From Aquabacterium sp. (GTDB lineage Bacteria; Pseudomonadota; Gammaproteobacteria; Burkholderiales; Burkholderiaceae_C), in assembly GCA_023266355.1 (NCBI GenBank), contig JAHFQM010000003.1, positions 186,001-250,000 of the forward strand: DNA of 64,000 nt, read 5' to 3'. Position 1 is the first letter of the stretch. Every line of letters starts with the position of its first letter. Under the pieces are notes generated by a model. It made no database searches. It worked only from the letters and a program-made list of their open reading frames with translations, and was not told the DNA's origin. Position numbers and translations under genes: made by a program. Below, piece by piece: positions 52,848 through 62,173 of the stretch.

Positions 52848-55340
52848 ATGACACCGCGTCCCCCATCTCCCCCCATCGGCGAACCCGTTGCGCCCCAGTC
52901 ACCGCCTCAGCCCGACAACGGCCGCGTTCGCCGGCTCATGTTGCTGGGACGACGCCTGGGCAGCAACTGGTTGGTCGCGCCACTGCTGCTGCTGAGTTTC
53001 TGGGTGATGGTGACCCTGCAAGCCGAGCCACAGAACGCCACAGGCGTGCAGTGGTCCAGCATCCGCCTGGTCGATCTGCAGGACGACCTCACCGGCGAAA
53101 GCAGACTGGCCCAAGCCATCGACGTGCAACTGCCGCACAGCTGGCAACCCGACGGTTTGATGAACAAGGGCGTGGGACGCTACGCGCTCTCGCTGGCGGT
53201 GTCGGCAGCTGCGGCGCAAGATGCGGCACAACAGCCCTGGTCCCTGCGCATCGACCGCCTCAGCCCCGCGCACCGCATCTGGCTCAATGGCAAGCTGGTC
53301 CACAGCACCCTGCCACGCCGCGGCTGGCTGACCCTCGGCGCGCCCCACCTCATCGACTTGCCAGGCGGGGACCTGCTGCCTGGCCAGAACACGCTGGTGA
53401 TCGAAGTGCATTGCGCGGCACAGTGTGGCCTGACGCCTGTGACGCTGGGCCGCAAGGCCGATCTGCAAGGCGCCTATTGGATCTACCGGATGGTGACGCG
53501 GGACCTGCTCGTCGTCCTCAACATCGTCTGCATCACCTTTTCGCTGTTCGTGGTGACCCTGTGGTGGATGCGCCGGCAGGAGGCCACCGCCGGGCTGTTC
53601 GGGCTGCTCATGATCGTGGGCGCCTTGCGCAACTGCCGCTACTTCGTCGAAGGCGATCTGCAGCTGTCGGCCAATGCGGATTCGTGGCTGTACTTCACGG
53701 CCCATGTGCTGGCCACGTGCCTGCAGAGCTGGTTCATCCTGGCGCTGTCACGCACGCACTGGCCCGCCCTGCACCGTGTGCTGTGCGGCGTTTTGCCGGG
53801 GTTCCCACTGATCGCCCTGGCGGCCATGCCATTTGACCCAGGCCTCACCCACACCCGCAACATCCTGCAGGGGGCTTTGCTGCTGCTGCTGCCCCCGTCC
53901 TTGCTGATGCTCAAGCGCAGCCACACCTTGGTGCCAGGCAACCTGCTGTTCGGCATGGGCGTGGGGTGGCTGCTTGCCCTGCTGGCCAGCATCCACGACT
54001 TCGCACTGGGCCGCATCGTGGGCAATGTGACCTTCAGCTATTGGTTGCCCTGGGCCATCCCGATGATGATGCCGCAGTTCGCCATGCTCGTGATCAAGCG
54101 CATCGCCACCGCCTTCAACGAGATCGAGCAGGCCAACCAGCACCTCGAAACCAAGGTCGCCGAGCGCACCCGCGAGCTGGCCGCGGCCAACGCCGCCAAA
54201 AGCCACTTCCTGACCTCCGCCAGCCACGACCTGCGCCAGCCGGTGGCGGCCATCGGCCTGATCACCGACCTGCTGCAGTCCCGCGTGACCGACCCCGCCC
54301 TGCGCAGCCTGACCGACCGGCTGACGCGCGCCGTGAACTCGATGGAGAGCCTGCTCAAGGGCCTGCTGGACCTGTCCCGGCTGGATTCGGGCACGGTGGA
54401 CGTGCAGCGCCGCCGCGTGAAGCTGCAGCCGCTGCTGGAGGCCGTGACCAACCACGAGATGGAGTCGGCCCGGCACAAGGGCCTGCGCCTGCGCATCCGC
54501 CCCACCGACGCCACCGTGTGGACCGACCCGGTGCTGCTGGAGCAGATCCTGCGCAACCTGGTGGGCAATGCCATCCGCCACACCGCCCAGGGCAGCGTGC
54601 TGGTGGGCATGCGCCGGCGTGGCCACACCTGGGTGCTGCAGGTCTGGGACAGCGGCCCGGGCATCGGGCCCGCCGACCAGCAGCGCATCTTCGAAGCCTT
54701 CGTGCAGCTGGGCAACCCCGCGCGCGAGCGCTCACAGGGCCTGGGCCTGGGCCTGGCCATCGTGCAGCGCGCGGCCTCCCTGCTCGACCACGCGGTGGGC
54801 GTGCGCTCCGTGGTGGGTCGGGGCTCGGTGTTCAGCGTGACGATGCCGGCCGCGACGCTGGTGCATGGCAGCGCTCATGGCATCGGCGGCACCGCTGCAT
54901 CGGACAACGCACTCCAAGCCGCGCACACGGGCGCATCGGCGGCGCTCCCGGCCATCCCCGCCAGGCGGGTGCTGGTCATCGAGGACGACCGCGGCCTGCG
55001 TGACACCCTCGTGAGCCTCCTGCAAAGCTGGGGCGTGGCCGAAGTGCACGCGGGCGACAGCCTGGCCAACGTCAAGGCCCTGCCCGCCGGCCACTGGGAC
55101 CTCGTGGTCTCAGACCACCGCCTGGGCGATGGCACGGGCCGTGAAGTGATCGCCCACCTGCGGGCGCAACAACCGATGCTGCCCGCGCTCATCCTCACCG
55201 GCGACACCTCGCCCGAGCAACTGGCCGAGCTCGCCAGCAGCGGTCTGCCGGTGCTGCACAAGCCGTTCAGGAGCGAAAAAATGCGGGCCATGATCTTGGA
55301 AACCATGGCCCGCACGACAGATCGAGATGACAGCGTCTGA
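52848..55340 (+). CDS. Hybrid sensor histidine kinase with extracytoplasmic sensor and receiver domain
   Basis: 830 residues. An N-terminal membrane helix (WLVAPLLLLSFWVMVTL), a periplasmic jelly-roll-like sensor (about 60-205, DRLSPAHRIWLNGKLVHS), then about seven helices (210-415), as in 7TMR-DISM proteins. HisKA has His460 in SASHDLRQPVAAIGL; HATPase has LRNLVGNAIRHTAQG, DSGPGIGP and GLGLGLAIV. The C-terminal receiver has Asp756 (VVSDHRLGDG) and Lys805 (LHKPF). Start codon chosen at 52848; no strong ribosome binding site. It converges on a NarL-type regulator, its likely output partner. Confidence 0.88.
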   Translation: MTPRPPSPPIGEPVAPQSPPQPDNGRVRRLMLLGRRLGSNWLVAPLLLLSFWVMVTLQAEPQNATGVQWSSIRLVDLQDDLTGESRLAQAIDVQLPHSWQPDGLMNKGVGRYALSLAVSAAAAQDAAQQPWSLRIDRLSPAHRIWLNGKLVHSTLPRRGWLTLGAPHLIDLPGGDLLPGQNTLVIEVHCAAQCGLTPVTLGRKADLQGAYWIYRMVTRDLLVVLNIVCITFSLFVVTLWWMRRQEATAGLFGLLMIVGALRNCRYFVEGDLQLSANADSWLYFTAHVLATCLQSWFILALSRTHWPALHRVLCGVLPGFPLIALAAMPFDPGLTHTRNILQGALLLLLPPSLLMLKRSHTLVPGNLLFGMGVGWLLALLASIHDFALGRIVGNVTFSYWLPWAIPMMMPQFAMLVIKRIATAFNEIEQANQHLETKVAERTRELAAANAAKSHFLTSASHDLRQPVAAIGLITDLLQSRVTDPALRSLTDRLTRAVNSMESLLKGLLDLSRLDSGTVDVQRRRVKLQPLLEAVTNHEMESARHKGLRLRIRPTDATVWTDPVLLEQILRNLVGNAIRHTAQGSVLVGMRRRGHTWVLQVWDSGPGIGPADQQRIFEAFVQLGNPARERSQGLGLGLAIVQRAASLLDHAVGVRSVVGRGSVFSVTMPAATLVHGSAHGIGGTAASDNALQAAHTGASAALPAIPARRVLVIEDDRGLRDTLVSLLQSWGVAEVHAGDSLANVKALPAGHWDLVVSDHRLGDGTGREVIAHLRAQQPMLPALILTGDTSPEQLAELASSGLPVLHKPFRSEKMRAMILETMARTTDRDDSV

Positions 55341-55448
55341 TGCAGTGAGCGTAGCAAGAACAGGCGCGGGGGCGCTTCGTCCTTTCGGCCGATCGGCCCG
55401 GTGCTCCCCCGCGAATGCGGGCTGACCCTGACACCGAAGGCGTGCGCT

Positions 55449-55465
55449 GCCTGACGCTGTCAGGC
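55449..55465. terminator. Hairpin between the convergent kinase and regulator genes
   Basis: GCCTGAC-GCT-GTCAGGC, perfect 7-bp stem in the 169-bp gap between the two stops. No T-tract follows, so it is at best an imperfect terminator; a second GCGTCAGG nearby could form an alternative stem. Confidence 0.4.
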
Positions 55466-55509
55466 GCGTGCGTCAGGAACGTGATCAACAACGTGGTCAG
55501 CAACCTGCA

Positions 55510-56181
55510 TCACGGCCTGCGCGACAACGGCCCCAGCGCCACGCCGGCACGCGCCACGGCCACCACGGCCTGGGTGCGGCTGTTGACGCGCAGCTTGCGG
55601 AAAATGGCCGACAGGTGCGTCTTCACGGTGGACTCCGACAGCACCAGCATGCGGCAGATCTCCTTGTTCGGCTTGCCTTCGATGAGCAAGCGCAGCACAT
55701 CGAGCTGGCGCTCCGACAAGCCCAGCAGGGATTCGGGAGATTCTTCCTCGGCAGCCTCATCGACCCAGGCCTCGGCCCCGAGCAAGTCGGGCAGGTAGAC
55801 CTCGCCAGCCAGCACGCGGCGCAAGGCATCCTGCATGGTCGCGGCCTGGACCGTCTTGGGGATGAAGCCGGCGGCACCGCGGTCGATGGCCGACACGATG
55901 GTGGCCGGGCGGTCGTCGGCGGACAGCACGACCACCGGCACGTCGGGCGCGATGGTGCGCCACTGCTGCAGCGTGTCGAGGCCCTGTCGGTCACCGAGGT
56001 TGAGGTCGAGCAGGGCCAGCTTCACATCGGGGTGCGCCTGCAACACGGCAGCGGCCTCGCTCAGGTCACCCGCTTCCAGCAGCGACAGCGCGGCATGGTC
56101 AGGCAGGCTCAGTCGGTGCTGGATCAGCAGGCTGAGGCCATCCCTGAACAGAGGATGGTCGTCAATCAACAGCAATTTCAT
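55510..56181 (-). CDS. NarL/FixJ-type response regulator
   Basis: 223 residues: receiver domain with acidic pair MKLLLIDDHPLFRDG, phospho-acceptor Asp59 (LALLDLNLGDRQG) and Lys in FIPKTVQAA; C-terminal LuxR-type helix-turn-helix (GLSERQLDVLRLLIEGKPNKEICRMLVLSESTVKTHLSAIFRKLRV is the full span, positions about 152-197). It acts as a DNA-binding output of a histidine kinase. The hybrid kinase encoded convergently 170 bp away is the obvious candidate; the T2SS genes lie downstream on the same strand, 77 bp from its start, and could be read separately. Confidence 0.88.
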   Translation of the reverse strand: MKLLLIDDHPLFRDGLSLLIQHRLSLPDHAALSLLEAGDLSEAAAVLQAHPDVKLALLDLNLGDRQGLDTLQQWRTIAPDVPVVVLSADDRPATIVSAIDRGAAGFIPKTVQAATMQDALRRVLAGEVYLPDLLGAEAWVDEAAEEESPESLLGLSERQLDVLRLLIEGKPNKEICRMLVLSESTVKTHLSAIFRKLRVNSRTQAVVAVARAGVALGPLSRRP

Positions 56182-56258
56182 GCTGCCATCCTAAGCCATG
56201 CACATGTCGCTGCATGACAGAACGCGCCAGCCGCGCGCGACTCACCCATCTGGACGGT

Positions 56259-57476
56259 CTATTTGACCCAGGTGTTCATCTGCATGATGGGCATCATCAC
56301 CGACATCACGATGAGCATCACCACCAGGCCCATGACCACGATGAGCAAGGGCTCCAGGATCGTGGCGATGGCCAAGGCGCGGCGCTGCACCTCGCCCGAG
56401 AGCTGCGTCGCGGCACGCTGCAGCATCAGCGGCAACTGGCCGGTCTGCTCACCCAGGCGGGCGAACATGGACAGCAAGCCGGGAAAGCGCTTCTTGGCCG
56501 CCAGGGCCGAGGCCAGCGGCGCGCCTTCGCGCACCTGGACCAGGGCCTCCATGGCGTCGGCCCGCATGGCGCGGTTGGAGAGCGTCTCGGCCGCAGCCTG
56601 CAGGGCCTTGAGGATGGGCACGCCCGAGCCGGCCAGCATGGCCAGCGTGCCGGCAAAGCGCGCCGCGTTGTAGCCGCGCGAAAGCCGCCCGATGATGGGC
56701 AGCTCCAGCCAGAAGGCATCGAAGCGTTTGCGGAAGGCCTCCTCGCGGCGGGCCACGATGAGCACGCCCAGGCCACCGAAGGTGACCAGGCCCAGCAACC
56801 AGCCCCAGCCGCGCATGAAAGCGCTCAGGCCCAGCATGAACTGCGTGAGGAAGGGCAAGGCGCGCTTGCTGCTGGAGAACACCTGGGCCACCTGGGGCAC
56901 CACGAACACCAGCAAAGCGATGACGATGATGATGGCGAACAGCGAGACGATGGCCGGGTAGAGCGTGGCACCGATGAGCTTGGACTTCAGCTGCTGCTGC
57001 TCTTCCAGGTCATTGGCCAGTTTGTCGAGCACGCCGCCCAGCTGGCCGCTTTGCTCGCCGGCCGCGACCACGCCGCGGTAGACATCGTCGAACTCGCGCG
57101 GGAAGCCGGTCAGCGCGCGGGCAAAGGGAGAGCCGGCGTTGACCTCGGCGCGCAGGTGGGCCACCAGCTCGCGCTGGCGGGGGTCTTCGGCCTCGTCGGC
57201 CAGGGCGGTCAGGGCGCGCTCCAGCGGCAGGCCGGCCACGACCAGGCCCGAGAGCTGGCGCGTCCACACCGACAGCGCAGACGAGTTGAACACCCTGCGC
57301 GCGAACAGCTTCGGGCTGCTGCCCTCGGCCTCGGCCACCTGCACCGCCGCCACGTTGAGCGGCACCATGTGCTGGGTGCGCAACTGGGCGCGCGCGGCCT
57401 TGGGGTTGTCGGCCTCGACCAAGCCATTGATGGTCTTGCCAGAGGCGTCCAGGGCTTCGAAGCGGAAGGCGGGCAT
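56259..57476 (-). CDS. gspF: Type II secretion inner-membrane platform protein GspF
   Basis: 405 residues, standard GspF length. Two repeated T2SSF domains (ALSVWTRQLSGLVVAGLPLERAL and FAGTLAMLAGSGVPILKALQAA) and three membrane helices (LYPAIVSLFAIIIVIALLVFVVPQV, WLLGLVTFGGLGVLIV and the C-terminal ILEPLLIVVMGLVVMLIVMSV is the third, near 370-395). It anchors the GspE motor to the pseudopilus assembly platform. It is last of the minus-strand gsp block. Confidence 0.93.
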   Translation of the reverse strand: MPAFRFEALDASGKTINGLVEADNPKAARAQLRTQHMVPLNVAAVQVAEAEGSSPKLFARRVFNSSALSVWTRQLSGLVVAGLPLERALTALADEAEDPRQRELVAHLRAEVNAGSPFARALTGFPREFDDVYRGVVAAGEQSGQLGGVLDKLANDLEEQQQLKSKLIGATLYPAIVSLFAIIIVIALLVFVVPQVAQVFSSSKRALPFLTQFMLGLSAFMRGWGWLLGLVTFGGLGVLIVARREEAFRKRFDAFWLELPIIGRLSRGYNAARFAGTLAMLAGSGVPILKALQAAAETLSNRAMRADAMEALVQVREGAPLASALAAKKRFPGLLSMFARLGEQTGQLPLMLQRAATQLSGEVQRRALAIATILEPLLIVVMGLVVMLIVMSVMMPIMQMNTWVK

Positions 57477-57532
57477 GGTGGGTTCTGGCCTTTACACGGG
57501 GCTCGATGCTGCGATGCGCGTTCGTGCGGGGC

Positions 57533-58969
57533 TCATTCCCGCGTCACGCGCAAGACCTCTTCCAACGAGGTCACGCCTTCGGCCACCAGGCGGTCGCCGT
57601 CTTCGCGCATGGTCTTCATGCCGTTGAGCTGGGCGATCTCGAAGAGCTTGGCCTCGGCCGCCTGCGCGTGGATGAGGCCACGGATTTCGTCGTCGGCCAC
57701 CATCAGCTCGTACACGCCAGTGCGGCCCTTGTAGCCGCTCATGCCGCACTCGGTGCAGCCCACCGGGTGCCACTTGCCCTGGCCGTCCTGGCGCTTGCAG
57801 TGCACGCACAGCTTGCGCACCAGGCGCTGGCCCAGCACCCCCAGCAGCGAGCTGGACAGCAAGAAGGGCTCGATGCCCATGTCGGTCAGGCGGGTGACGG
57901 CGCTCGGCGCATCGTTGGTGTGCAGCGTGGCCAGCACCAAGTGGCCGGTCAGGGAGGCCTGCACGGCGATCTGCGCGGTTTCGAAGTCGCGGATTTCACC
58001 GATCATGATGACGTCCGGGTCCTGGCGCAGGATGGCGCGCAAGGCCTTGGCAAACGTCAGGTCGATCTTGGCATTGACCTGGGTCTGACCGACGCCGTGC
58101 AGCTCGTACTCGACCGGGTCTTCCACGGTCAGCACATTGGTCGTCGTCGCATCGACCGTGCTCAGGCCCGCGTACAGCGTCGTCGTCTTGCCCGAACCCG
58201 TGGGGCCTGTGACCAGCACGATGCCGTGCGGCTGGCGCAGCAGGCGTTTGAAGCGGTCGAGCGAGTCACCGCTCATGCCCAGCGATTCGAGGGTGAATTT
58301 GTTGGCGTCGCCCTTGTCCAGGATCCGCAGCACGGCGCGTTCGCCATGGGCCGAAGGCAGCGTCGAGACGCGCACGTCCACCGCACGCCCACCGATGCGC
58401 AGCGAGATGCGGCCGTCCTGCGGCATGCGCTTCTCGGAGATGTCCAGCTCGGCCATGATCTTCAGGCGCGAGATCAGCGCGGCGTGCAAGGCCTTGTTGG
58501 GCTGAACCACCTCGCGCAGCGTGCCGTCCACGCGGAAGCGCACCGCCGAGGAGCGCTCATACGGTTCGATGTGGATGTCGGAGGCGCCGTCTTTCGCAGC
58601 CTGCGTCAGCAGCGCGTTGAGCATGCGGATGATGGGCGCGTCGTTGCTGGACTCCAGCAGGTCTTCCACCGCCGGCAGGTCCTGCAGCATGCGGGAGAGG
58701 TCCACCGCGCTTTCGACCTCGCCCACCACCGCGGCGGCGCTGCCCTCACCGGCGGCATAGGCCGCGGCGATGCGCTGCGAGAGCGTCTCGGCCGGCTCCT
58801 GCTCGATCGCGTGCACCGTGAACTTGCGCATCACCTCGGACAGGGCCGAGGGCGACACGCCAGGCGTCGCCCACAGCGTGGCGCGGTCGCCATCCTGCTC
58901 GGTGAGGACCTCCAGCAGCAGGCCATTGGCCATCGCGAAGGTGTAGGGAAGGGGGTGACGTGCGCCCAT
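57533..58969 (-). CDS. gspE: Type II secretion ATPase GspE
   Basis: 478 residues. Walker A is GPTGSGKTTTLYAGL, the Asp box follows in VLTVEDPVEY, Walker B is DPDVIMIGEIRD, and the His box is GHLVLATLHTNDA. The tetracysteine zinc site CVHC / CTEC lies in the C-terminal domain (VRKLCVHCKRQ, GCTECGMSGYKGRTGVYE). N-terminal GspE domain is short compared with enterobacterial forms. It powers pseudopilus extension from the cytosol. Start 58969 has GAGG 6 nt upstream and lies 15 bp after the gspD stop. Confidence 0.94.
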   Translation of the reverse strand: MGARHPLPYTFAMANGLLLEVLTEQDGDRATLWATPGVSPSALSEVMRKFTVHAIEQEPAETLSQRIAAAYAAGEGSAAAVVGEVESAVDLSRMLQDLPAVEDLLESSNDAPIIRMLNALLTQAAKDGASDIHIEPYERSSAVRFRVDGTLREVVQPNKALHAALISRLKIMAELDISEKRMPQDGRISLRIGGRAVDVRVSTLPSAHGERAVLRILDKGDANKFTLESLGMSGDSLDRFKRLLRQPHGIVLVTGPTGSGKTTTLYAGLSTVDATTTNVLTVEDPVEYELHGVGQTQVNAKIDLTFAKALRAILRQDPDVIMIGEIRDFETAQIAVQASLTGHLVLATLHTNDAPSAVTRLTDMGIEPFLLSSSLLGVLGQRLVRKLCVHCKRQDGQGKWHPVGCTECGMSGYKGRTGVYELMVADDEIRGLIHAQAAEAKLFEIAQLNGMKTMREDGDRLVAEGVTSLEEVLRVTRE

Positions 58970-58984
58970 GTGGAGCCTCGCGGG

Positions 58985-61237
58985 TCAGGGGGCCTTGGGG
59001 GCGGTTTGCGGCGCCAGTTTGGGCGCGTAGCCCGACGTGCCCGGCATCAGCACCGTCGGGGCGGGTGCGTTGGGATCGTCCAGCGGCTGCTTCACCGGCG
59101 GCATGGTCAGCTGGTTGCTGAGCTTGAGCGGGTCCAGCACCGGCGCGGCGTTGACCTTGTTGAGCACCACGCTCGATTCGGGCTGGCTGTTGACCTGCTT
59201 CTGGCGCATGAAGTCGTAGCGGTCCGAGGTCAGGGCGTTGCTGTCGTCCTGGTTGCGGATGACGACGGGGCGCAGGAAGACCATCAGGTTGGTCTTGTTG
59301 CGCGAACGCGAGCGGCTCTTGAACAGGTTGCCCAGCACCGGGATGTCGCCCAGCAGAGGCACCTGGGTGTCGCCATTGCTGAACTCGTCTTTCAGCAGGC
59401 CACCCAGCACGAGCGTGGCGCCATCGTCGATCACCACGGTGGTTTCGATGGAGCTCTTGTTCGTCGTCAGGCCTTGCGCATTAGTCTTGCTGGAGGCATC
59501 GACATCCGATTTCTCCTGGAACACCGTCATGCGCACCGAGCCACCCTCGCCCACCTGCGGACGCACGCGCAGCGTCAGGCCGACGTCTTTGCGCTCCACC
59601 GTGGTGAAGGGGTTGACCGTGCCCGAGCTGCCGGAGTTCGAGTTAGAGTACGAGCCCGTCACGAAGGGCACGTTCTGGCCCACCACGATCTTGGCTTCCT
59701 CGTTGTCCAGCGCGATCATGTTCGGCTTGGACAGCACATTGCCATCGGCATTGGTCTCCAGGAAGCTGGCCAGCGCGCCCAGGCTGTAGCTGCCATCGGC
59801 CAGCTTGTGCCCGAAAGCGACGTTCAGGCCCTTGACCGCCGCGGCGGTCGACTTGGCCGCACCGATCAGGCTGAACAGGCTGACCACATTGCCTTGCGCC
59901 AGGTTGGTGCCGACCACCACCTTGTTGTTGTCACCGACGCCGCCCGCCCACTGGAAGCCGGCTTCGGCCAGCTTCTGCTCGCTGACCTCGACGATCATGG
60001 CCTCGATGTAGATCTGGGCACGGCGGCCATCGAGCTGGTCGATCACGGCGCGCAGTTGGCGGTACAGCGCGTCGGTGGCCGTGATGATGAGGGAGTTCGT
60101 GCTCGGGTCGGCCTGGATGAAGCCGCCCGTGGAGGGCTGGGCCGAGGCCGCCACTGGCGAGGTGGACTGCGTCGATGCCCCGCTCGACGAGGCGCCGCCG
60201 CTGCTGAGGTTGATGCCCGACGGCGCCGTGGTCGTGGTGCCGCCACCCGGGGTGGTGCTGCCGCCCCCGCTGCTGCTGGCGCCACCCGCACCCGGGAAGG
60301 CGGCGCGCAGCACCTGCGCCAGCTTCACCGCGTCGGCGTTCTTGAGGTAAACCACGTGGATGCCGCTGCCGCCCAGGCCTGCGGTGCCGGGCCGGTCCAG
60401 GCGCTGGATCAGGCTGCGCACCAGGGACATGCGGGCCGCATTGGGCGCACGCACCATCAGCGTGTTGGTGCGCACTTCGGCCATCACCAGCGTGCCTTGG
60501 CCACCTGCGGGCGAACCTGCTGCGCCGGCTGCCGTGCCGCCGCCATCGGCCAGTTTTTGCACCATGGGCGCGAGGTCGGCCGCGATGGCGTACTGCAGCG
60601 GGATGGCCTCCATGTCGGTGGCCGAGGGCACGTCGAGCGCCGCGATCATCTCGCCCAGGCGCTTGAGGTTGTCGGCGTAGTCGGTGATGACCAGCGTGTT
60701 CGTGCCCGCGTTGGCGTTGATGGTGTTGTTCGGGCTGATCAGCGGGCGCAGCACCGTGACCATGTTGGCCGCGCTTTCGAACTGCAGGCGGAAGATCTGC
60801 GTGAGCACCTGGTCGCCCGAGCGCTTGACCGAACCCACCTCGACCGTGCCCGTCTGCAGCTTGGCCTCGGCCTCGGGCAGGATCTTGAGCATGCCGCCGA
60901 CCTCGACCAGGCTGAAGCCCTGGCCACGCAGGGCCGCCAGGAAGTTCAGGTAGGCCTCGCGCGGGGTCAGGGGCTGGTCGCTGTAGAGCGTGATGGCGCC
61001 CTTGACGCGGGGGTCCACGATGATCTGCTTGTCCACGATCACGGCCATGGCACGTGCCACGCCCTCGATCTCGGCGTTGACGAAGTTCAGCGTGACGGTG
61101 GCGCCACCCTTCTTCACGGGCGCGGCCAGCGCGGCCGAAGCCATGAAGCCGGGCAACAGGCCCGTCGGCCCGAAGGTCAGCGCCAGGGCGGTGGCCAGCG
61201 CGGTGGCGCGGGAGAAGGTCAAGGGATGGGTCTTCAT
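58985..61237 (-). CDS. gspD: Type II secretion secretin GspD
   Basis: 750 residues. Signal peptide (ATALATALALTFGPTG, cleaved near ALAA), N0 domain (TVTLNFVNAEIEGVARAMAV), N1-N3 domains (VEVGSVKRSGDQVLTQIFRL, NTLVITDYADNLKRLGEMIA), a long Gly/Ser/Thr-rich insert near 315-360, and the secretin barrel (VLSKPNMIALDNEEAKIVVGQNVPF, VPLLGDIPVLGNLFKSRSRS, TNLMVFLRPVVIRN). It forms the outer-membrane channel of the secretion system. The glycine/serine insert probably makes a flexible loop in N3. Confidence 0.95.
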   Translation of the reverse strand: MKTHPLTFSRATALATALALTFGPTGLLPGFMASAALAAPVKKGGATVTLNFVNAEIEGVARAMAVIVDKQIIVDPRVKGAITLYSDQPLTPREAYLNFLAALRGQGFSLVEVGGMLKILPEAEAKLQTGTVEVGSVKRSGDQVLTQIFRLQFESAANMVTVLRPLISPNNTINANAGTNTLVITDYADNLKRLGEMIAALDVPSATDMEAIPLQYAIAADLAPMVQKLADGGGTAAGAAGSPAGGQGTLVMAEVRTNTLMVRAPNAARMSLVRSLIQRLDRPGTAGLGGSGIHVVYLKNADAVKLAQVLRAAFPGAGGASSSGGGSTTPGGGTTTTAPSGINLSSGGASSSGASTQSTSPVAASAQPSTGGFIQADPSTNSLIITATDALYRQLRAVIDQLDGRRAQIYIEAMIVEVSEQKLAEAGFQWAGGVGDNNKVVVGTNLAQGNVVSLFSLIGAAKSTAAAVKGLNVAFGHKLADGSYSLGALASFLETNADGNVLSKPNMIALDNEEAKIVVGQNVPFVTGSYSNSNSGSSGTVNPFTTVERKDVGLTLRVRPQVGEGGSVRMTVFQEKSDVDASSKTNAQGLTTNKSSIETTVVIDDGATLVLGGLLKDEFSNGDTQVPLLGDIPVLGNLFKSRSRSRNKTNLMVFLRPVVIRNQDDSNALTSDRYDFMRQKQVNSQPESSVVLNKVNAAPVLDPLKLSNQLTMPPVKQPLDDPNAPAPTVLMPGTSGYAPKLAPQTAPKAP

Positions 61238-61240
61238 GCC

Positions 61241-62149
61241 TTATCCGATCGAAATGACGGAACGGTCGCCTTCGCGACGCCCGATGATGTTCAACAAATT
61301 GTCCAGCGCGCCCCGGTCCGCGTCACTGGCGCGGGCTTCGCCGCGAAAGCGCATGCCGGTGGGGGTCACGCCACCGGTTCCCGACAGCTGCAGGGCGCCA
61401 TCCAGGGTGCCCAGGCGCAGTTGCACCTGGCCGTCGGCATCGCTGTCCACGTTCAGGCGGTAGCTGCCCAGGCGCTCCAGCGTGGTGAGGCGCGAGGCGG
61501 CGTTGTCCAGGGAAATCTCGGCCCGCCCCGACAGGCGCAGGCGGCCCTGCACCCACTCGAAACGGAGGTCTTGCGCCGCCAGGCGCAGCACACCACTGAG
61601 CTGCAAGGTGTTCCAGGGCGTGCCCAGGCCGCCCAGCCAGGCCGCAGGCCAGTGGCCCAACTCGCTGGTGGCGCCCGCATCGGCCTGTGTGTTCAACTGC
61701 ACTTGCATGCCAGACCAGCGCGGGTTGACTTGCACCACCAGGGGCACGGGCAGGCAGCAATCCTGCTGCAGCGACAGGCGCAAACCGCCCCCCGCCACGC
61801 GCATGGACCAGTTCAATCGGCCAGGCAAAGCGCGGGCATCGCGGCTGCCGCGACCACCGGTGAGCACGGCCACGGCATCGCCCTGCCAGATGGTGCCCGA
61901 GGCGTCGGCCAGCAGCAACTTGCCGTCGCTCAAAGCGGCCACGCCTTGCGCCAGCCAAGCCGCCGGCGCGAACACGAGGAGGCCCAGCGCGGCACCCGCA
62001 CCCGCACCCCACCAGCCCCAGCGGCGGCCGGCGCGGCGCATGTTTTCCCAACGCGCCACTTCGAGGGTGGACTCCAGCCAGCGCGTGGTGAGCGCGGTGG
62101 CGCCACGCATCCAGCCTGGGCGTCGGTTGAAGAGGGGGAGGCCTGCCAT
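61241..62149 (-). CDS. gspN: Type II secretion protein GspN
   Basis: 302 residues. A membrane helix (GWWGAGAGAALGLLVFAPAAWL, about 47-68) follows a basic cytosolic N-terminus; the periplasmic part has GspN landmarks: LLLADASGTIWQGDAVAVLTGG, LPGRLNWSMRVAGGGLRLSL and the C-terminal LSGTGGVTPTGMRFRGEARAS. GspN is an accessory inner-membrane component. The start at 62149 is 24 bp after the gspM stop; a later ATG at 62041 would remove part of the basic N-terminus. Stop is 3 bp before gspD. Confidence 0.85.
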   Translation of the reverse strand: MAGLPLFNRRPGWMRGATALTTRWLESTLEVARWENMRRAGRRWGWWGAGAGAALGLLVFAPAAWLAQGVAALSDGKLLLADASGTIWQGDAVAVLTGGRGSRDARALPGRLNWSMRVAGGGLRLSLQQDCCLPVPLVVQVNPRWSGMQVQLNTQADAGATSELGHWPAAWLGGLGTPWNTLQLSGVLRLAAQDLRFEWVQGRLRLSGRAEISLDNAASRLTTLERLGSYRLNVDSDADGQVQLRLGTLDGALQLSGTGGVTPTGMRFRGEARASDADRGALDNLLNIIGRREGDRSVISIG

Positions 62150-62173
62150 GGGGGAATCAGCTCAGGGAGCGCC

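Noticed and set aside
55395..55406. Palindrome GGCCGATCGGCC near the kinase 3' end as an operator
   Set aside because: Short, GC-rich palindromes of this size are common at this base composition, and it lies between two gene ends where an operator is not expected.
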